This document shows positions 46,775 through 59,491 of a stretch of DNA of 64,000 bases, one piece after another. Position numbers and translations under genes: made by a program. Source of the stretch: Margaritifera margaritifera (lineage: Eukaryota > Mollusca > Bivalvia > Unionida > Margaritiferidae). The notes beneath the pieces are model-generated. The model worked only from the letters and a program-made list of their open reading frames with translations, did not search any database and was not told where the DNA came from. Location: the NCBI GenBank assembly GCA_029931535.1, contig JAQPZY010001569.1:3397001-3461000 (forward strand), written 5' to 3'. The number at the start of each line of letters is the position of its first letter. The first letter of the stretch is position 1.

Positions 46775-47269
46775 GCAGAAAATGACTGCTGTGTCTCGTT
46801 TTTTCCCAATAATGTGGGTTTGACAAAAATAAAAATGATGGCTTGAAACAATAATATAAATGTTTCAAATGCAACAGGACTGTGAATAAGATTAAATTTT
46901 CATGAATCTTATAATCTAGTATAGTTAAATAGGTAAGCAATTTAGTTTTTTTGTTAGTTTAAGTTATATGAGTTATTGGTATCCACTAAACAGACAAGTC
47001 TTGAAGATCTAATATTATGTAATGCAAGATTATTCTAGTTACTAATGTTTATAAACAATAAGACAAGTCAAGAAACAAATAATTTTGCAATCCCAATAAA
47101 CTGCAGACTCAGAGCAAGACATGCAAAACTGTATAAGCCAAAGAAGTCAAACCATTTTAGTGGAGGTAAATGAATAAAACAAAGGTTAGAGACCAATGAC
47201 AAAGATGCATTACACCAAGCTTTGTTGAGGCACACACAGGAGACATTAGCCAATCACACAAAGTCTTAC

Positions 47270-48993
47270 TTTTTACAGAGGTGCCTGGAAACATCAATTT
47301 TCCTGAATCCATCCAGATTATACAATCGCTTAGCAAGTCGCTGGGCAGATGGCCTGTCAACACTTTTGGATCGTGGTGGAGACAGAAGACTTTCAGGATC
47401 AAATGCAATTACATCGTCATTGTCTAATGAGTCCAAAGAGATCTCGATTGGTAACATATCATGATCCTCATCCCCCTCAATATCTACTTCACTTCTAAAT
47501 TCATCCTCAGAAATTTCATCCCTATGCCTCCAAGGTGACTCCAGATCACCACAAGTATCACACGGTGGCCCACTATCAGTGAAATGTTGTGAGGTATCCT
47601 GTAATAACTCAGAATCACAGACATCAACATGACCTTCATGCTGTGTTTCCATGATTTCAAATGGCACATGAACACCAGATATGACTGACACATCTATTTC
47701 CCAGGACTCCTCAGACTCTACAGAGTGTTTTACACCCTTCCTGTCTTTTCCTTTGGATAATTTCCTTATTTTCGGTTCATCCAAACTAATAAAGCCTGGC
47801 ATGAACTCTCTCTCATTGGTTTTGCTTTGTTTTTTGTCAAGTAAATCCTGCATTTGGACTTTTGAACTAATTATGTCTTCTTCAGCAGATTCAGTGTCCT
47901 CTGCAGACAGAGGAATCTGATCAAGTGAATAAGCAACATCATCATCAATATCAATTGCCACCATAGTGAACTCAGCACCTGACTGTAAATAGTTTTCATG
48001 ACTTTTGCTTGCCCTTACTAAATGCTGTTCTCCACTCCCTCTTGACTGCTTGTGAATTGTTATTTTCTCAGCACTTTTACTACCTATAAGAGTTTTGGCA
48101 GATTCCTCACGAGCAGGTGGGGACATCCCTCCTGAATCAGACATACTCCTTTCTAAAATACCATCCGGAGTGATCTCACCTGTGCTACTCTCTGGTGAGG
48201 AAATATCTATTGAGCTAGAGCTATCTTCATTAAGAAGAGGCTCCATTTCTTCTCTGAGCAAGGTCCTCACTGATGCTTCTGATTTGATATCAGAAGATGT
48301 GGATACAGCTGATATGTTACTACTGACAGCAGATGACTGGGAACCAGTCATTGCATTTATGAGGTCCTCTGAACCAGCCTCTGATAAATCAGATATACTA
48401 CTAGGATCAGCTGGCAATGCAGACTTCTGGTCTAAAGCCCCAGTGTCTGAACACAAACCCTGGTCTACAAAACCTGATTCTGCTGAAAGTTTATGATCCA
48501 TATATAGCAAATCCATATCTAAGTCTTTCTTGGAAATGTTTTCAAAAGGTTTATTACTAGCACTTAAGTTAATGGAAGCTTCTGGTGAGGAAGCTGACCT
48601 CGTTACTACCTTCTGTTCTGTGCCTGTTTCTGTATCCAAGCTATCTGAATGATGACGTTCAAGTAGTTTGGGACTGCCATCTGGCTTGCCAAGTTTCTGT
48701 GTGGATTTGGTTTTTATCATCTTATCACCTGTCATCAAATATGTTTCAAAACCTTGTTCTTGCTTTATTTTCTGTGACATTGGAAGTTTTTCGGCTGAAA
48801 GCTTTGGTGAATCTTGAGATATTTTACTCTTGCTAGCTAATCCATTTTCATAGACAATACTTTCTGCATTTTCTTTTCCTCTCCCCTTGCTGTCCCCCAT
48901 GGGTGACAGTTTTCCATGGTGAGAGCCTGTGACACTTTTCATAGGGAGTGGAATTCTTGAAGGACTTTGAGTAACTCTGTCCACCATTGCAAA
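47270..48993 (-). CDS. PSD/EFA6-type ARF6 exchange factor, large 5' exon
   Basis: The minus-strand ATG at 48987 (context gcaATGG) opens 572 codons plus two bases. It ends at a donor AAAAA|GTAAGA (GT at 47269-47268, phase 2). The first ~550 residues are low-complexity, Ser/Asp/Glu-rich and presumably disordered. The last residues, SAQRLAKRLYNLDGFRKIDV followed by SRHLCK, match the beginning of the Sec7 domain of PH-and-SEC7-domain proteins (PSD/EFA6). The split codon AA| fits the Asn expected next in that family. These proteins activate ARF6 at the plasma membrane and organise cortical actin and endosomal recycling; the Sec7 catalytic loop and PH domain must lie in later exons to the left. An in-frame TAG lies 6 bases upstream, and a pyrimidine-rich acceptor ends at 48994. 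The exon thus probably starts at 48993, and the ATG is either the initiator or an internal Met. Orthology rests on a short conserved segment. Confidence 0.82.
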
Positions 48994-49361
48994 CTAACAT
49001 TAGAAGAAGATACTTTGTTTATGTGCATGTATAATAGGGTTAGTGGGATAATATTCCAAGGGAAAGTTGTGTGTCTCTACCTTGAATGCTTCTCCTTTCT
49101 AGACATCTTGTACATTTGGCACTCCCTGAAAAAGAAATATATAGCTTATTATCACCATCATAGTATAGTCTCATATCTACAGTATTTTTTTTATATTAAA
49201 CAGGGCTTGAAAAATCCACTCACCTGATGCCCAGGGCAAGTTAAAATTTGCAAGGTGCTTGCCCATGGGCAATTTAAAAAAAAAAAACAGGGAGAGAGAG
49301 AGTTTGTGTTCTGTTCATAATGCTTTATGTTTTGCAAGTGTCATCCTCTTTGAGCTCACAG

Positions 49362-49363
<2 letters not shown>

Positions 49364-49442
<79 letters not shown>
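49364..49442. repeat. (TA)n microsatellite
   Basis: About 39 perfect dinucleotide units. Confidence 0.98.
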
Positions 49443-49444
<2 letters not shown>

Positions 49445-50195
49445 CACCTTTATTTAGCATTTATATGTACCGTTTTTGCAAGGTGTTATACTCTGTAAAC
49501 ATGCCGCGCAGCATAGTTGAACCAGTCATGTTGTCGGAGCATAAATGGAATTCACCTTTGATGCCAGTGTAAGTGTTGACTACATCAACAATAATGAAAG
49601 CTCCACTTGGAAATGAAAGTGGTTTTATAATGATTTATTTATTAACACGATTTGAAAACATTTTTTTTTTATCCATGTAATTACTTGTAAAACAGCAACA
49701 ATGACACTACCAGTCTCCTGTAATTTACTTTGTAAACAATGGATGACACGTACTGCTCACTGTTGGTAGATGTTTCGGTACACTGATTATGCTTTTAGAG
49801 AAATCCACATGGCTAATCATTAGAGATGAGTGCCTTTTATTTTTAAACACACCTGAAATCAGCAACATGCATCAAACCAATCTTTGACAAGCCATGAAAG
49901 TTGGCCAGGCAGTTTAATTGGTCAGCATAATGATTTGGTATGAGCCTACACACTCACTGCTTGTAGCTAGAATAAGTCTTGAAAGTCAGCAAATCCCCTA
50001 TACGTACAAATATTGCGATTAAAATAATGTAACTTATAAGCTAAAATATAAATATGTATTCCCTATTTGTTAAAACTTGTTTCAAATTATTAGCATTCAC
50101 ATTATCACATCTGCACGACAAAATGCAAGACTGACCTTGATAATGAGTACAAGATGGAAGTGGCAGACATTGACAGTGTATCATGCGAAATAAAG

Positions 50196-51585
50196 CAGGG
50201 CTTTGGAGCACAGAGTGGAGCTGAAGTAGGGAGCAGTGGAGCAGCAGGTTTTTTGCCTGGAGCTGGAGCTAAGAATATTTTGCCTGCTCCATGCTCCAAC
50301 TTTTTAAAACATTTTTTATCCTCAAAGCCTCAAATGAGATGAGAATGTTGGGATTACAAATTTACAATAAAAAAAATTACAATTAATATCTACTGTAGTT
50401 CGAATCTTGGAGAAGAAAATTTTTAAAGGACAGTTCTTCTGCGTGATCACCTGATCACATATCAATGCTGAAGAAAGATGCAAGATGTTTTCTTTCCTTG
50501 TCTTTCATTTCATAGGCCAACAAGTATGTACATTTCTGGCAAAAAAAAGGATACATATTTATTACTCCAATATACTTTTAAAGCTTTTTTTTATTTCTGA
50601 AACTTTACTTTTATCTCTTTCATATATTTTAACAGGTTCTCTTTTAAAGCTTTTTTTTTTATTACATAGGTATTTTTTAAACTGGGATGCATATATGTAC
50701 TCATTTATCTTTAACAGACTTCTTTTTTAATATTCTCAGAACTCAACTTATATCTCAATTATAACCAAATTGGAAACATACATATTACTTTTGTACTGTT
50801 TTTTAATGTAACTTTTATCTCAATCATGTCACAACTTACCACATTTGTCAAGTTTGTTAGTATGTGATTGATGAAGGCTTATGATACTTTTAATTTGTTT
50901 TTAACAATAATAAAAAAAAACTATTTACTTTTTGTAAATAAAAAAAATAAAAAAATGCCAAAATGAATGTGGAAAATCGATTATAAACTGTAAGAAATGT
51001 GCTCTATTTATATACATTAAACTACAAATGTTTTAAAATTCATTTCTTATTACATTACGCTTTGCAATGACTTGCGAATTTGTTGTCATATTTACGGAAA
51101 CAAGAATGACTGGCTCATTGTTCCCAAACTTGGAAATGTTCCCAAATCCTTATTTTAGAAGTGTTCTCAAATATTACTTCTCTATCAAAAACAAAAATAT
51201 AAATTAATTCTTTGATTTTAAGCAAACTGCATAATTGGTTAATTTATTTTGTATTTGTGTTTCCAAATTTCTGCCCCCTACTGCACACAGGTGTACAATT
51301 TCATGACCTACCCTAAAAATGGAACGAAAGTAAACAGAAAGTAAACAGAGTGGAATCGGAAAATAGTCATTTTTTATAATAGGTAATTAATTTTAAGATA
51401 ATTTGAAATTAATAATGATAAGTACACATTTTTTTAAGGATAATCAGAGTTATCATCAGTGTTATCCCTTTCTTTCAAATAATTATTATACAATTAATTT
51501 TTTAATTTGAGCCAGAGCGGAGCTGGAGTAGCCACTAACTGGTCGGGGTGGAGCAGTTAAAAAATGTTGCTGCTCCAAATCCCTG
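50196..51585. mobile_element. hAT non-autonomous element, 1390 bp
   Basis: Termini are CAGGGCTTTGGAGCACAGAG and, inverted, CAGGGATTTGGAGCAGCAAC. It is flanked by AAATAAAG (50188-50195) and AAATAATG (51586-51593), an 8 bp target duplication with one mismatch. GGAGC motifs are repeated near both ends. The interior is very AT-rich with no transposase. It is nested in 49201-51848. Confidence 0.82.
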
Positions 51586-51848
51586 AAATAATGGATCAAA
51601 AGATGAATGAAAACTGTTGGCATTTATGTAATAGAAGCATGCGGTACATATAAACACTAAGTAAAGGCACTGAGATATCCAAATGGTGAGATAGGAGAAT
51701 ATAAAACTTGCAGAACATAAAGCATTACAAACCAAACATGACCCCCCCTCTCTTTCCCTCTCTACATTTTTTGGCCTTGACGGCAGACACGTACCATGCA
51801 AACCTGAGCTTGTCCCAGGTGTCAAGCAAGTGGATTTGTACAGCCATG

Positions 51849-52562
51849 GAATCTTACTTTCTAACTGTATCTAACAAAAGATACGAATCCTTAGTTAGCT
51901 GAATTAAAATTGGAAATCACTATGTTGAAGTTCTTCACATCAAGAACCATTTGTGATAAACTCACTTAACAAATTTTCTTTTATGCCAAGTTCAATTTTT
52001 TGGGTTGTTGTTTTTATAAATAATGATACAGTATGATGACAAATTTGCAACAAAGTTCCAATGCTTGTCTTAATTATCCATTCACTAGTCCCCACTCTTA
52101 AACCAACTTAGCACATCCACAAACACATCTCCAGTCATACAGTATGGTCACCATGGAACTTTAACAAGACATGATACTCTGTGTATCAAGGATATGGGAG
52201 GAAAAGGTTATCTCCCAAGGAAAATCATCATACCCTGAACTCATACTTATTGTGTCTTGTAAGAAAAGGATTAGGTTTAAACATTGTTTCCACATTTCAT
52301 CTACCACGAGATCAACTCAGTGTTCAGAGGAAGTACTGTAGTCATAGAAGAATCAACAACTTTCAAGAAGGGGATTTAGGTTCACAAGGCGTGAACAATT
52401 GTATCCTATGGCAGTATAATGAGGTATCTTGATCAAGAAATGCTGTAATAGTGAAATACAAATGATGTGTAAATTATAAGATCATCCAAAAATCAACAGA
52501 GATTTCTTACACTTTGCACAACACTGTCATTTTCATGAAGTAACAACGAAAATAAAATAAAA
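51849..52562. other. No gene recognised
   Basis: Short phrases at 52385-52450 recur at 53160-53250 ('gcagtataatg.ggt.tcttga' and 'aagaaatgctgtaata'), showing a dispersed repeat of about 80 bp. No exon is supportable. Confidence 0.35.
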
Positions 52563-52750
52563 TACTGTACAACATAGATCCCGATCTGCTGTTGCATAAT
52601 GCACCGACAGATCAGGGTCTATGTTGTTTGTTCTACTGATTAGTAACTACAAACTGCAAAGACCCAGATCTGCCAGCACATTATGCAATGGCAGATCTGG
52701 GTCTATGCAGTTTGCAGTTGGTATCAGTTTATATGCGAGAATATATGGTC
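52563..52750 (+). mobile_element. Double-palindrome MITE, copy 11, left-end deletion
   Basis: Order B then A. It starts TACTGTA and goes directly to 'caacatagatcccgatc', so about 30 bp of left subterminal sequence is missing. The right end reads ...GAATATATGG followed by TC instead of TA. Confidence 0.83.
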
Positions 52751-53376
52751 CCCATTCAGATCTTGTTCTCATTTCATACATAAATGTATATAACCTGTAA
52801 CTTTTCAAGATACTAGCACAAAACTATGGCATGTGTACCTTTACTACTTACACAGTAGAGCTGTATGCTAGTGCATTTTTGCATTATACTCTTTAACTAA
52901 TGTTCATGCAGTCTAACTTTATCAAACTGTCTTCATATAAACAATAATATATACATAATAAATGAACTACCATTTTGAAGTAACTGTTTGTGTCTGTGAG
53001 TGAATGTTGGAGAGAAAGAAAGAGATATTAGTGTGCTGGAAGAAATCATTAAGAACTACACACTCTCACACCCACACATAATGTAGGTACATGTAGATGA
53101 TAAAAAGGCTGTTATTTTATTATTACTTGGTGAAAATTAAAATAATGTGACATATGAGAATGGAATTCACTTTCGCAATGTATGAACAATCACATCCTAT
53201 TGCAGTATAATGTGGTGTCTTGACAAAGAAATGCTGTAATAACAAAATACAAATGATGTGGGAATTAACAGATTTCTACAGCAGTTGAAGAAAAGCTGTG
53301 AATGGCTCTACTTGCAAGACACTGGATGGATGTTAACTCTTTACACAAAAGTCGTTGAAACATGGATCAGATGGCA
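52751..53376. other. No gene; repeat phrase from 52385 recurs
   Basis: Apart from the recurrence near 53160-53250 noted at 51849-52562, nothing is recognised. Confidence 0.3.
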
Positions 53377-53597
53377 TACTGTATATACTCACGTATAAAC
53401 CGGGTCAAAATGCAAACAACATAGACCCTGATTTGCCCTTGCATAATGCACCGGCGGATCAGGGTCTATGTTGTTTGTTCTACTGATTAATCCTTACAAA
53501 CTGCCTAAACCCAGATATGCCGGCACATTATGTAACAGCAGATCTGGGTCTATGCAGTTTGCAGTTGGTATCGGATTATACGCGAGTATATATAGTA
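53377..53597 (+). mobile_element. Double-palindrome MITE, copy 12
   Basis: Order B then A. Ends are TACTGTATATACTCACGTAT and ...GCGAGTATATATAG TA. Palindrome B keeps long perfect arms; palindrome A has a few unpaired changes. Confidence 0.88.
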
Positions 53598-54308
53598 GTT
53601 AATTAATCTTTGTTGCGGGGAAAACAGTGTGATACTTTTTGAAATCTCATGATCCTCTATATTTAGACCAAGTTTTACAACCTGATTTGCAGGTTTCACA
53701 TTAAGAATGACACTGTGGATCATGACCCATTAGAGTTCCATGGTGACTGTACTGCATCTCAACCCTCAACTTCAAAAAAAGATAGTAAATGCTGTGCTGT
53801 CGTGTGCATGTACGCAGTTTCTGTTATCTTCTAAAAAAATGAATAGACAAAATAAAGACAGGAAAACAAAAACCTTTTGATCTGCAGGCAAAGCTTAAAA
53901 TTATAATATTGTAAGAATCAGACACAAAGGAAGATTTCATAAATTAATGGTTCCCTTATGTAATCCCTGTCAACAAGAAAACACACCCTAAAAAGTGACT
54001 ACCTCATCCTGTGAGTACGTTCTCATCTTTTTGTAGCTCTTATGGGAGTCAATTCCTCATATGAACAGAGCTCTAGATAAGTAGTGTATTTTCGATTTTA
54101 CACAGACAATTCGACTAAAAACACAAAAAGAAATTTTGTAATGCATTCAAATTAAGCAAAACAATTAATTTTAATCATTTAGTCAAAAGCTGTCAGTATA
54201 TTGCTCCTGCTGTTAGCACATTCCATGTTGTATGATCGTGCATTTTGATCAATATAAACTATGCTTAATGGTTCAAGTTCCAGATGTTCCATGTACATTT
54301 GAATAATA
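53598..54308. other. No gene recognised
   Basis: AT-rich interval with no exon support. Confidence 0.3.
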
Positions 54309-55826
54309 TACAGTGAAACCCAGCTGTAACACACTTCGTTATAGCATGAATTTGGATACAGCACGATCGTGATGATGCTCCCAAAATTTTTCAATAATTT
54401 CACCAATTTCTTGAAGTACTATAAAGCTTTAGTGCCAAATAAATAAGAAAATAAATTCTTGCTTAGTTTTGAGGAGATATTAGCTCCTTAACAAGCTGAT
54501 AATTGTTTTAATCAAATTATTGTTGAACCATCAACAATAAGGCCATTAAGTCTTCTTTGTATTTGTCTTCAATGCATCCTGTGAACAACTGTTGCTCAAT
54601 CCAGTGTAAGCAATAGCCAACAAATGTTTGCTCAGTCATATGGCATACTCAGCCAAGCACCAAACAATGCTGAGGTCTTAAAAGTTTCTCACCCAAATTG
54701 ATAAATCAATTAATTTACCCACCTATTTAAGGGAAACAACAGACCACCAATGCCTGCTCAATTTACCGTCATACACACCTGCTGAAACAAGTTTATCGCC
54801 CGAATTGTTTCGGAACCGATTTAGTCATTGCCACACCCTCCCACCATCTTAATCCTTTTCATTTTAGAGTCAGAAATGCAGACCACCACTAGAAATCAAT
54901 CATATACACAACCCACTGTAATGGTAAAGTTACATGCATATAGCTTGTACTGCTGTGGACCACTGACTGGAACAGAACCATTTAAGTTGTGTGGATGGAT
55001 GGATTTGCTATTATAATCAAACATACAACTCCATGTTTTTCCTCTGCTGTGTACAAAGTCACAGCTATAAATAAAATTTCAATTAATATGGGGTTTTTTT
55101 GTGTTTTTTTACCCCCGTCTTTTAGAGAATGACTCAACTGTTTTTATGGAGATAACTCTTTACCCATTTAATAGAATGGTTTACTCCCATACTGGGTCCA
55201 GGCAATTATATGCAACTCTTCAAAGTGTTAATCTAAAGTACATTACTGGGTCAATACGTTTGACCTCCTGTACGAATTTTCAGTTAAAGCATTTTTCAAG
55301 CCTAAATACAAGTTTCTTTTTATAAACTCCCAATGTCTGACATATGCATTTTATTGTCTGTAAAAAAAATCAGAAACTGTGGACATGTCTAGCAAATATG
55401 AATGTTTGGAAATACAGTGTTTCCTAAGTTAGTGTCAGTGTATTAACAAGAAATAAAGTATTTGTATTCAAATGGATCTAGCAGAAATTTTGTAAAAAGT
55501 ATGTTTCTTTTTGCACCTTTTCAATGGAATTACTATTATGAATACAACCAGATCAGCTGGTGACTGGTACATTTATATGTATGTACCAATGAATGGTTTC
55601 TCCAAAAATATATTATTAAATATGTAATAACTGTTTTAAGTAATTCTTGTTTAATATGCAACAAGTCAATGAAGTCCGTAGTGTGGTGCCACTGCCCCCC
55701 TACCCCATATGCACCTACAAATATTTTCTTCAGTTAACTGACTTGTTTGCCAATAGCACGATACTGTATTTAGCATGATGCATTCTGTGAACCCAAATCA
55801 TCGTACTATTGCAGGATTTCATTGTA
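54309..55826. mobile_element. pogo/Tigger-like non-autonomous element
   Basis: TA flanks 54309-54310 and 55825-55826. Left terminus CAGTGAAACCCAGCTGTAAC and right terminus, inverted, CAATGAAATCCTGCAATAGT agree at about two thirds of positions. GCATGA and GCACGAT phrases occur near both ends. CAGTGAAACC termini with TA targets are typical of pogo/Tigger-like elements. No transposase frame survives. Confidence 0.55.
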
Positions 55827-56719
55827 CTTGACCACTATAAGAACTCACTCAGAGTTATATAATCAAACACACCCTGAACTAGTCTTGGTCATTAAGCCAT
55901 CTGACACATTAAAAAAGGCATTATTAATGTCTTGATGATCAAGAACACGTCTCATAATGCAAGTTTTGTGTTTTGCAGTTCACAAAAAAAACCCATAGAA
56001 TTTTTAAAAAGAGCAACAAGTTCCAAACCAGGGAGTAAAATACCCAATTTATTAAATTCTTATTTAGAGCTCTGTATGAAGCAACTTTTTCATTGCCGAT
56101 GGAATGGCTATATCTTTATTTAAATATTACCTGGCTGTCTTGTCTCTTCAAGACATCATTTGCCCCAGTTTCTGGAAAGTGATAAACAACACTTTGAGGC
56201 TTTATCATGTGACTGGTTTATAGCAGAATAGTTAAAGCAAAATGCCACACTTCATGTATAACCAAAGGTTTTGTGAATAGTGAAGAAAAACCAAGCTGAA
56301 ACTTGGCAAAAATATTTTTTTAACTTGCATTTAATGGCAGTATGCTGATTCTTCTGAAAGGCAATAAACTTAACTAACATTAAAAGTGACAGAAATTTGA
56401 AGGAGGCATTCTGTTCCTTGGCAAAGAAATATGAAATTTATATGATGTCTTACTGTTTCCAACAGACCCTGAAGAGGTCCTTCTGGCCAGATTACATAAT
56501 TTAAAAAAAACACAAAACTCTCCTTTCAAGACACTAAAATTCACTTGTTAAGCAAGTATGTTCACAGGCAGTTTGTTTACTTATAACCTATGTCAATAAA
56601 CTAACAAGTTGTTATCCACCTTTTTTTTTTGACTGGAGAACAACTTGTTGGTCCACTATGTCAACTGGGCATCTTTCTCACATTTAAATAAAGTGAATTA
56701 GCTAAATCTGCTTATACAG
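55827..56719. other. No gene recognised
   Basis: AT-rich sequence. The frame at 55932-56123 has no domain or splice support. Confidence 0.3.
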
Positions 56720-56945
56720 TTTCAGGATATATGGATCCAAGCATCCCACCCCACCAGCTCCCAATCCCGCGCGGAATTTTATCAGAATTCATACTGGTTA
56801 TGAAAATCCACAAAATATCATTGCATGGCGATAGTGAAATTCAACTTTTGACGGCGGCAACGGTGGGGGTTTGTTTGGATGGTTGGCGTTGTATATATCG
56901 CTTCTGGAGGCGTTGAAAATATCCAATTCTAATTCGCGTACTTTG
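56720..56945 (+). promoter_or_regulatory. CpG-containing promoter or first-exon candidate
   Basis: 56755-56940 is the most CpG-rich non-transposon stretch of the window (gcgcgg, gacggcggcaacgg, ggcgttg, cgcttc, attcgcg). A good donor, TTT|GTAAGT, follows 56945 on the plus strand. No ATG-initiated frame crosses the donor, so it would be a 5' UTR exon. Alternatively the region could be the promoter of the minus-strand PSD/EFA6-type gene whose coding exon starts at 48993. Both are inference. Confidence 0.35.
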
Positions 56946-57201
56946 TAAGTCTCAAAGTATACACTGTAAAGTCGAGAATTTTTTTTTAGAGAGCCTCAAG
57001 CTTCCTTATACTTACACCCATAGGTGATCGGTGATGCACACCTGTTTTATAGTTCCATTACCACGGCAACATTAGTGGTTTATCTTTACTCACTTTGCTA
57101 ATTACATTGGCTTTATTTTGATTTGTTTGTCTAAAAGACTTGATTGCGCATTTGGAAGCATATCAAATGTCAATCAGTGTTTTAATATTGTCTTATTAAC
57201 A

Positions 57202-57313
57202 GCCAAAGAAGCAGCGAGATATCGACATCCGGTCATGAAGACAGGTTTGACTGGTCCTATGTCTCTGCTAAAACAAGGGAAGAAACTCGGGCAGTAAACC
57301 GCTTAAAAGGACC
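57202..57313 (+). CDS. Candidate small exon, unknown
   Basis: An acceptor 'cttattaacag' ends near 57201. The next ~110 bp are GC-richer and open in two frames. One gives KEAARYRHPVMKTGLTGPMS and ends GKKLGQ stop. The other gives EDRFDWSYVSAKTREETRAV and ends NRLKGP stop. The second joins in phase with a frame of 56840-56945, but that frame lacks an ATG. Neither product was recognised. This may be the second exon of a short plus-strand gene. Confidence 0.35.
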
Positions 57314-58124
57314 ATAACAAGACTTGGAACTGGAAAATGACAAATAACAGAAAAATTTAGACATGTAATTTTCGGTGGTAAAAGGGTCATAGCGTGTGAA
57401 TAAAAGGTCGTGGCACTACTGAATAGGGTCATGGTGCTGTGCCAGGCTAAAATTGCCTGTAGGAAACAACATGTCTGATAAATTAGCATAGTCTAATTTC
57501 ATGTATGTATGCTGCTTCTTAGTTTTATGAATATGAGGACTTTACCATAGTCTCATTTAATGATTTAAATTTTTTTAAAATAAATAAGTGATTTTTTAAT
57601 GAAGAATTAAATGGATTGCTGTGTCACTGTCTGCTCCACTTGAGTCTGGGACATACTATATCTCTGCTATACATCTGTACACAATAACAATGACAGTATG
57701 GTTTTGACAATAGTTATTTACTACATTTTACAGAAACTACAGGTCAAACAGTCAAATTTAGTATCACTTGAACTGGACAAAAATGAAAACAGCATTGATA
57801 TAAATTTAATTTCAGTGGGTCAATTATATTTCTAATTAAGGCTTCATAAAATGCGCTATTTTCAGGAAAATAAGATTCTTACAAATTTTCTTTATATTTT
57901 CCTATTTTTGGCATAGTGGTATTTTTCAAGCTGGGTAATAAGCATAAAATCATATTTGAAAACAAAATTTATATAATTTATTCTAGATTTCTAGTTTTCA
58001 AACTTTTGGAGAACTGATACCCTTGTAAATGAAAAATTGGGTCAAGCCAAAGGATGGAGAGTAGGGCTGTGTTGAGTGACTACTCCCAAATAGATACTCC
58101 CAGGTGGAGCTTAATCTAACAAGA
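57314..58124. other. No gene; hAT-like end near 58065
   Basis: 'tagggctgtgttgagtgact' at about 58064 resembles a hAT terminus. No partner was found. Confidence 0.3.
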
Positions 58125-58833
58125 GGCCTAAGTAAGCCTGAGATCATCTTACTTGGCTGACATGTACCTAATAGCCAAATGCATGAGCAGTTGGCCAAGA
58201 AATCTGGGTCAGTAGGATGCTTTATGTTGAAATTTCTTCCAATGCTGTTGATATCATATGTTATAACAACAACTGTTCCAAGGTTTCTCTAGTTTTTGTA
58301 ACTTCATCCATATTTGATGGCACATCGATATTATTTGTCCAATATCAAAAGGCCTCTAAGCCAGGATGCTTTTTGTCAGAATTTCTCAAATTCTGTTGAG
58401 TGATTTTTAGAGATAAAGCTGTGTAAATGTTTTTCTATATTTAGTACAGGTGGCCATATTTGATGGCAGATTGGCATTATTTGTATAAATTTGAAAGGCT
58501 ATAAAGCAGGGATACATTCTGTCAAAAATTCAAATTCTGTTCAGCAGTTATTTTATATGCTGTTTAAAATTTCTTCTTTTTTAAAGTAACAGCAACCATA
58601 TTTGAAGGCAGATTAGCATCATTTAAGATGGCATACTGTTAAGAACTTTTTGAGAAAAGAGTCATTTGAAAGTTGTTTATTTATTAGTAACAGCAGCCAC
58701 ATTTGATGGAAGATCAGCAGCATTCCTCCAAATCTGAAAGCCCTCTATGCCAGGATGCTTTCTGTAAAATTTGGTCAAATTCTGTTCAGCAGTTTATGAT
58801 AAGAAGTCACTTGGCTTGCAGCCAGGTGAGCTA
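58125..58833 (+). repeat. Short relative of the 36109-39331 tandem element
   Basis: It has the same first unit ('agttggccaagaaatctggg', 'tcagtaggatgctttatg') and the same last phrase ('cacttggcttgcagccaggt' 'gagctaaaa'), but only about four internal units, against at least ten in the longer copy. Confidence 0.72.
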
Positions 58834-59248
58834 AAAAATCCCGGCATTGTCACTAAAGTGTAAGATGTTCACAATGACCTGTGTTTAAATGATGAATATT
58901 AATCCTCAAAATTAATGCAGTTTGCAAAATTTCACGTCTGAACAAGCAAATGTCAGAGAAATAGAGTTTAAAAAATGCAAACAACTTTATGCAATTACTG
59001 AAGTATGAAAAGTACATCATTGTGACATACTTATGCAAGTGGTGAGTGGTATTCCCCAGATAAAAACATTTATGAAGTTTGATTGCTGTACAAGCTGAGA
59101 AATGAGCGAACTGCAAAATTTAATGTAATCAATGGAGTAAAAACTAGGTCACAGTGATCCACATTAGCAAATGGTGAGTAGAAGTCTTTTGAGATAAATG
59201 CACCCATCAAGTTTCATTATTGTACATGCAACAGTCTCACAGAAATGG

Positions 59249-59491
59249 TTTGGTTTGTGGGTTTAATGACATTTTTCAACACGACAGGCTATACATGGCG
59301 GCCAGTATATTTGGTGAACGAAGAACCCTGGAAAACCCTGGGAAGAACCACTGACCCACAGGAAGCTACTGGCAAGGTTTCTCACATACCCACATTGGCT
59401 GACCCGAAACTTGAACCCACATGGAAAGAGGTGAGATGTCACTGATCTGTAAAGGCGAGCACCTTCGACCACTTGGCCACCCATGGCCCCC
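59249..59491 (-). mobile_element. tRNA-derived SINE, second copy of family 1
   Basis: The minus strand reads GGGGGCCATGGGTGGCCAAG, then the B box GGTTCAAGTTTC, 'tgggtcagtggttcttcc', 'ggccgccatgtatagcc', 'cattaaacccac' and the tail CAAACCAAACC. It aligns with 16383-16615 throughout. No clear target duplication. Confidence 0.88.

Larger units (their letters stand above)
49201..51848. mobile_element. Inverted-repeat hAT-like element, interrupted
   Basis: The left end CAGGGCTTGAAAAATCCACT and right end, inverted, CATGGCTGTACAAATCCACT are related. The similarity continues inward for about 240 bp: 'cataatgctttatgttttgc' at 49317 pairs with 'gcagaacataaagcattac' at 51709, and 'gcatttatatgtaccg' at 49458 pairs with 'cggtacatataaaca' at 51642. 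No target duplication is visible. A TA microsatellite and the hAT element at 50196 lie inside. Confidence 0.6.

Noticed and set aside
46616..46940. Poly-Met, poly-Ile and poly-Ser frames; likewise frames over 12572-12871, 15233-15445 and 49259-49498
   Set aside because: These are translations of microsatellites.
48095..48496. Plus-strand 133-residue frame and others opposite the PSD/EFA6-type exon
   Set aside because: Shadows of the minus-strand coding exon.
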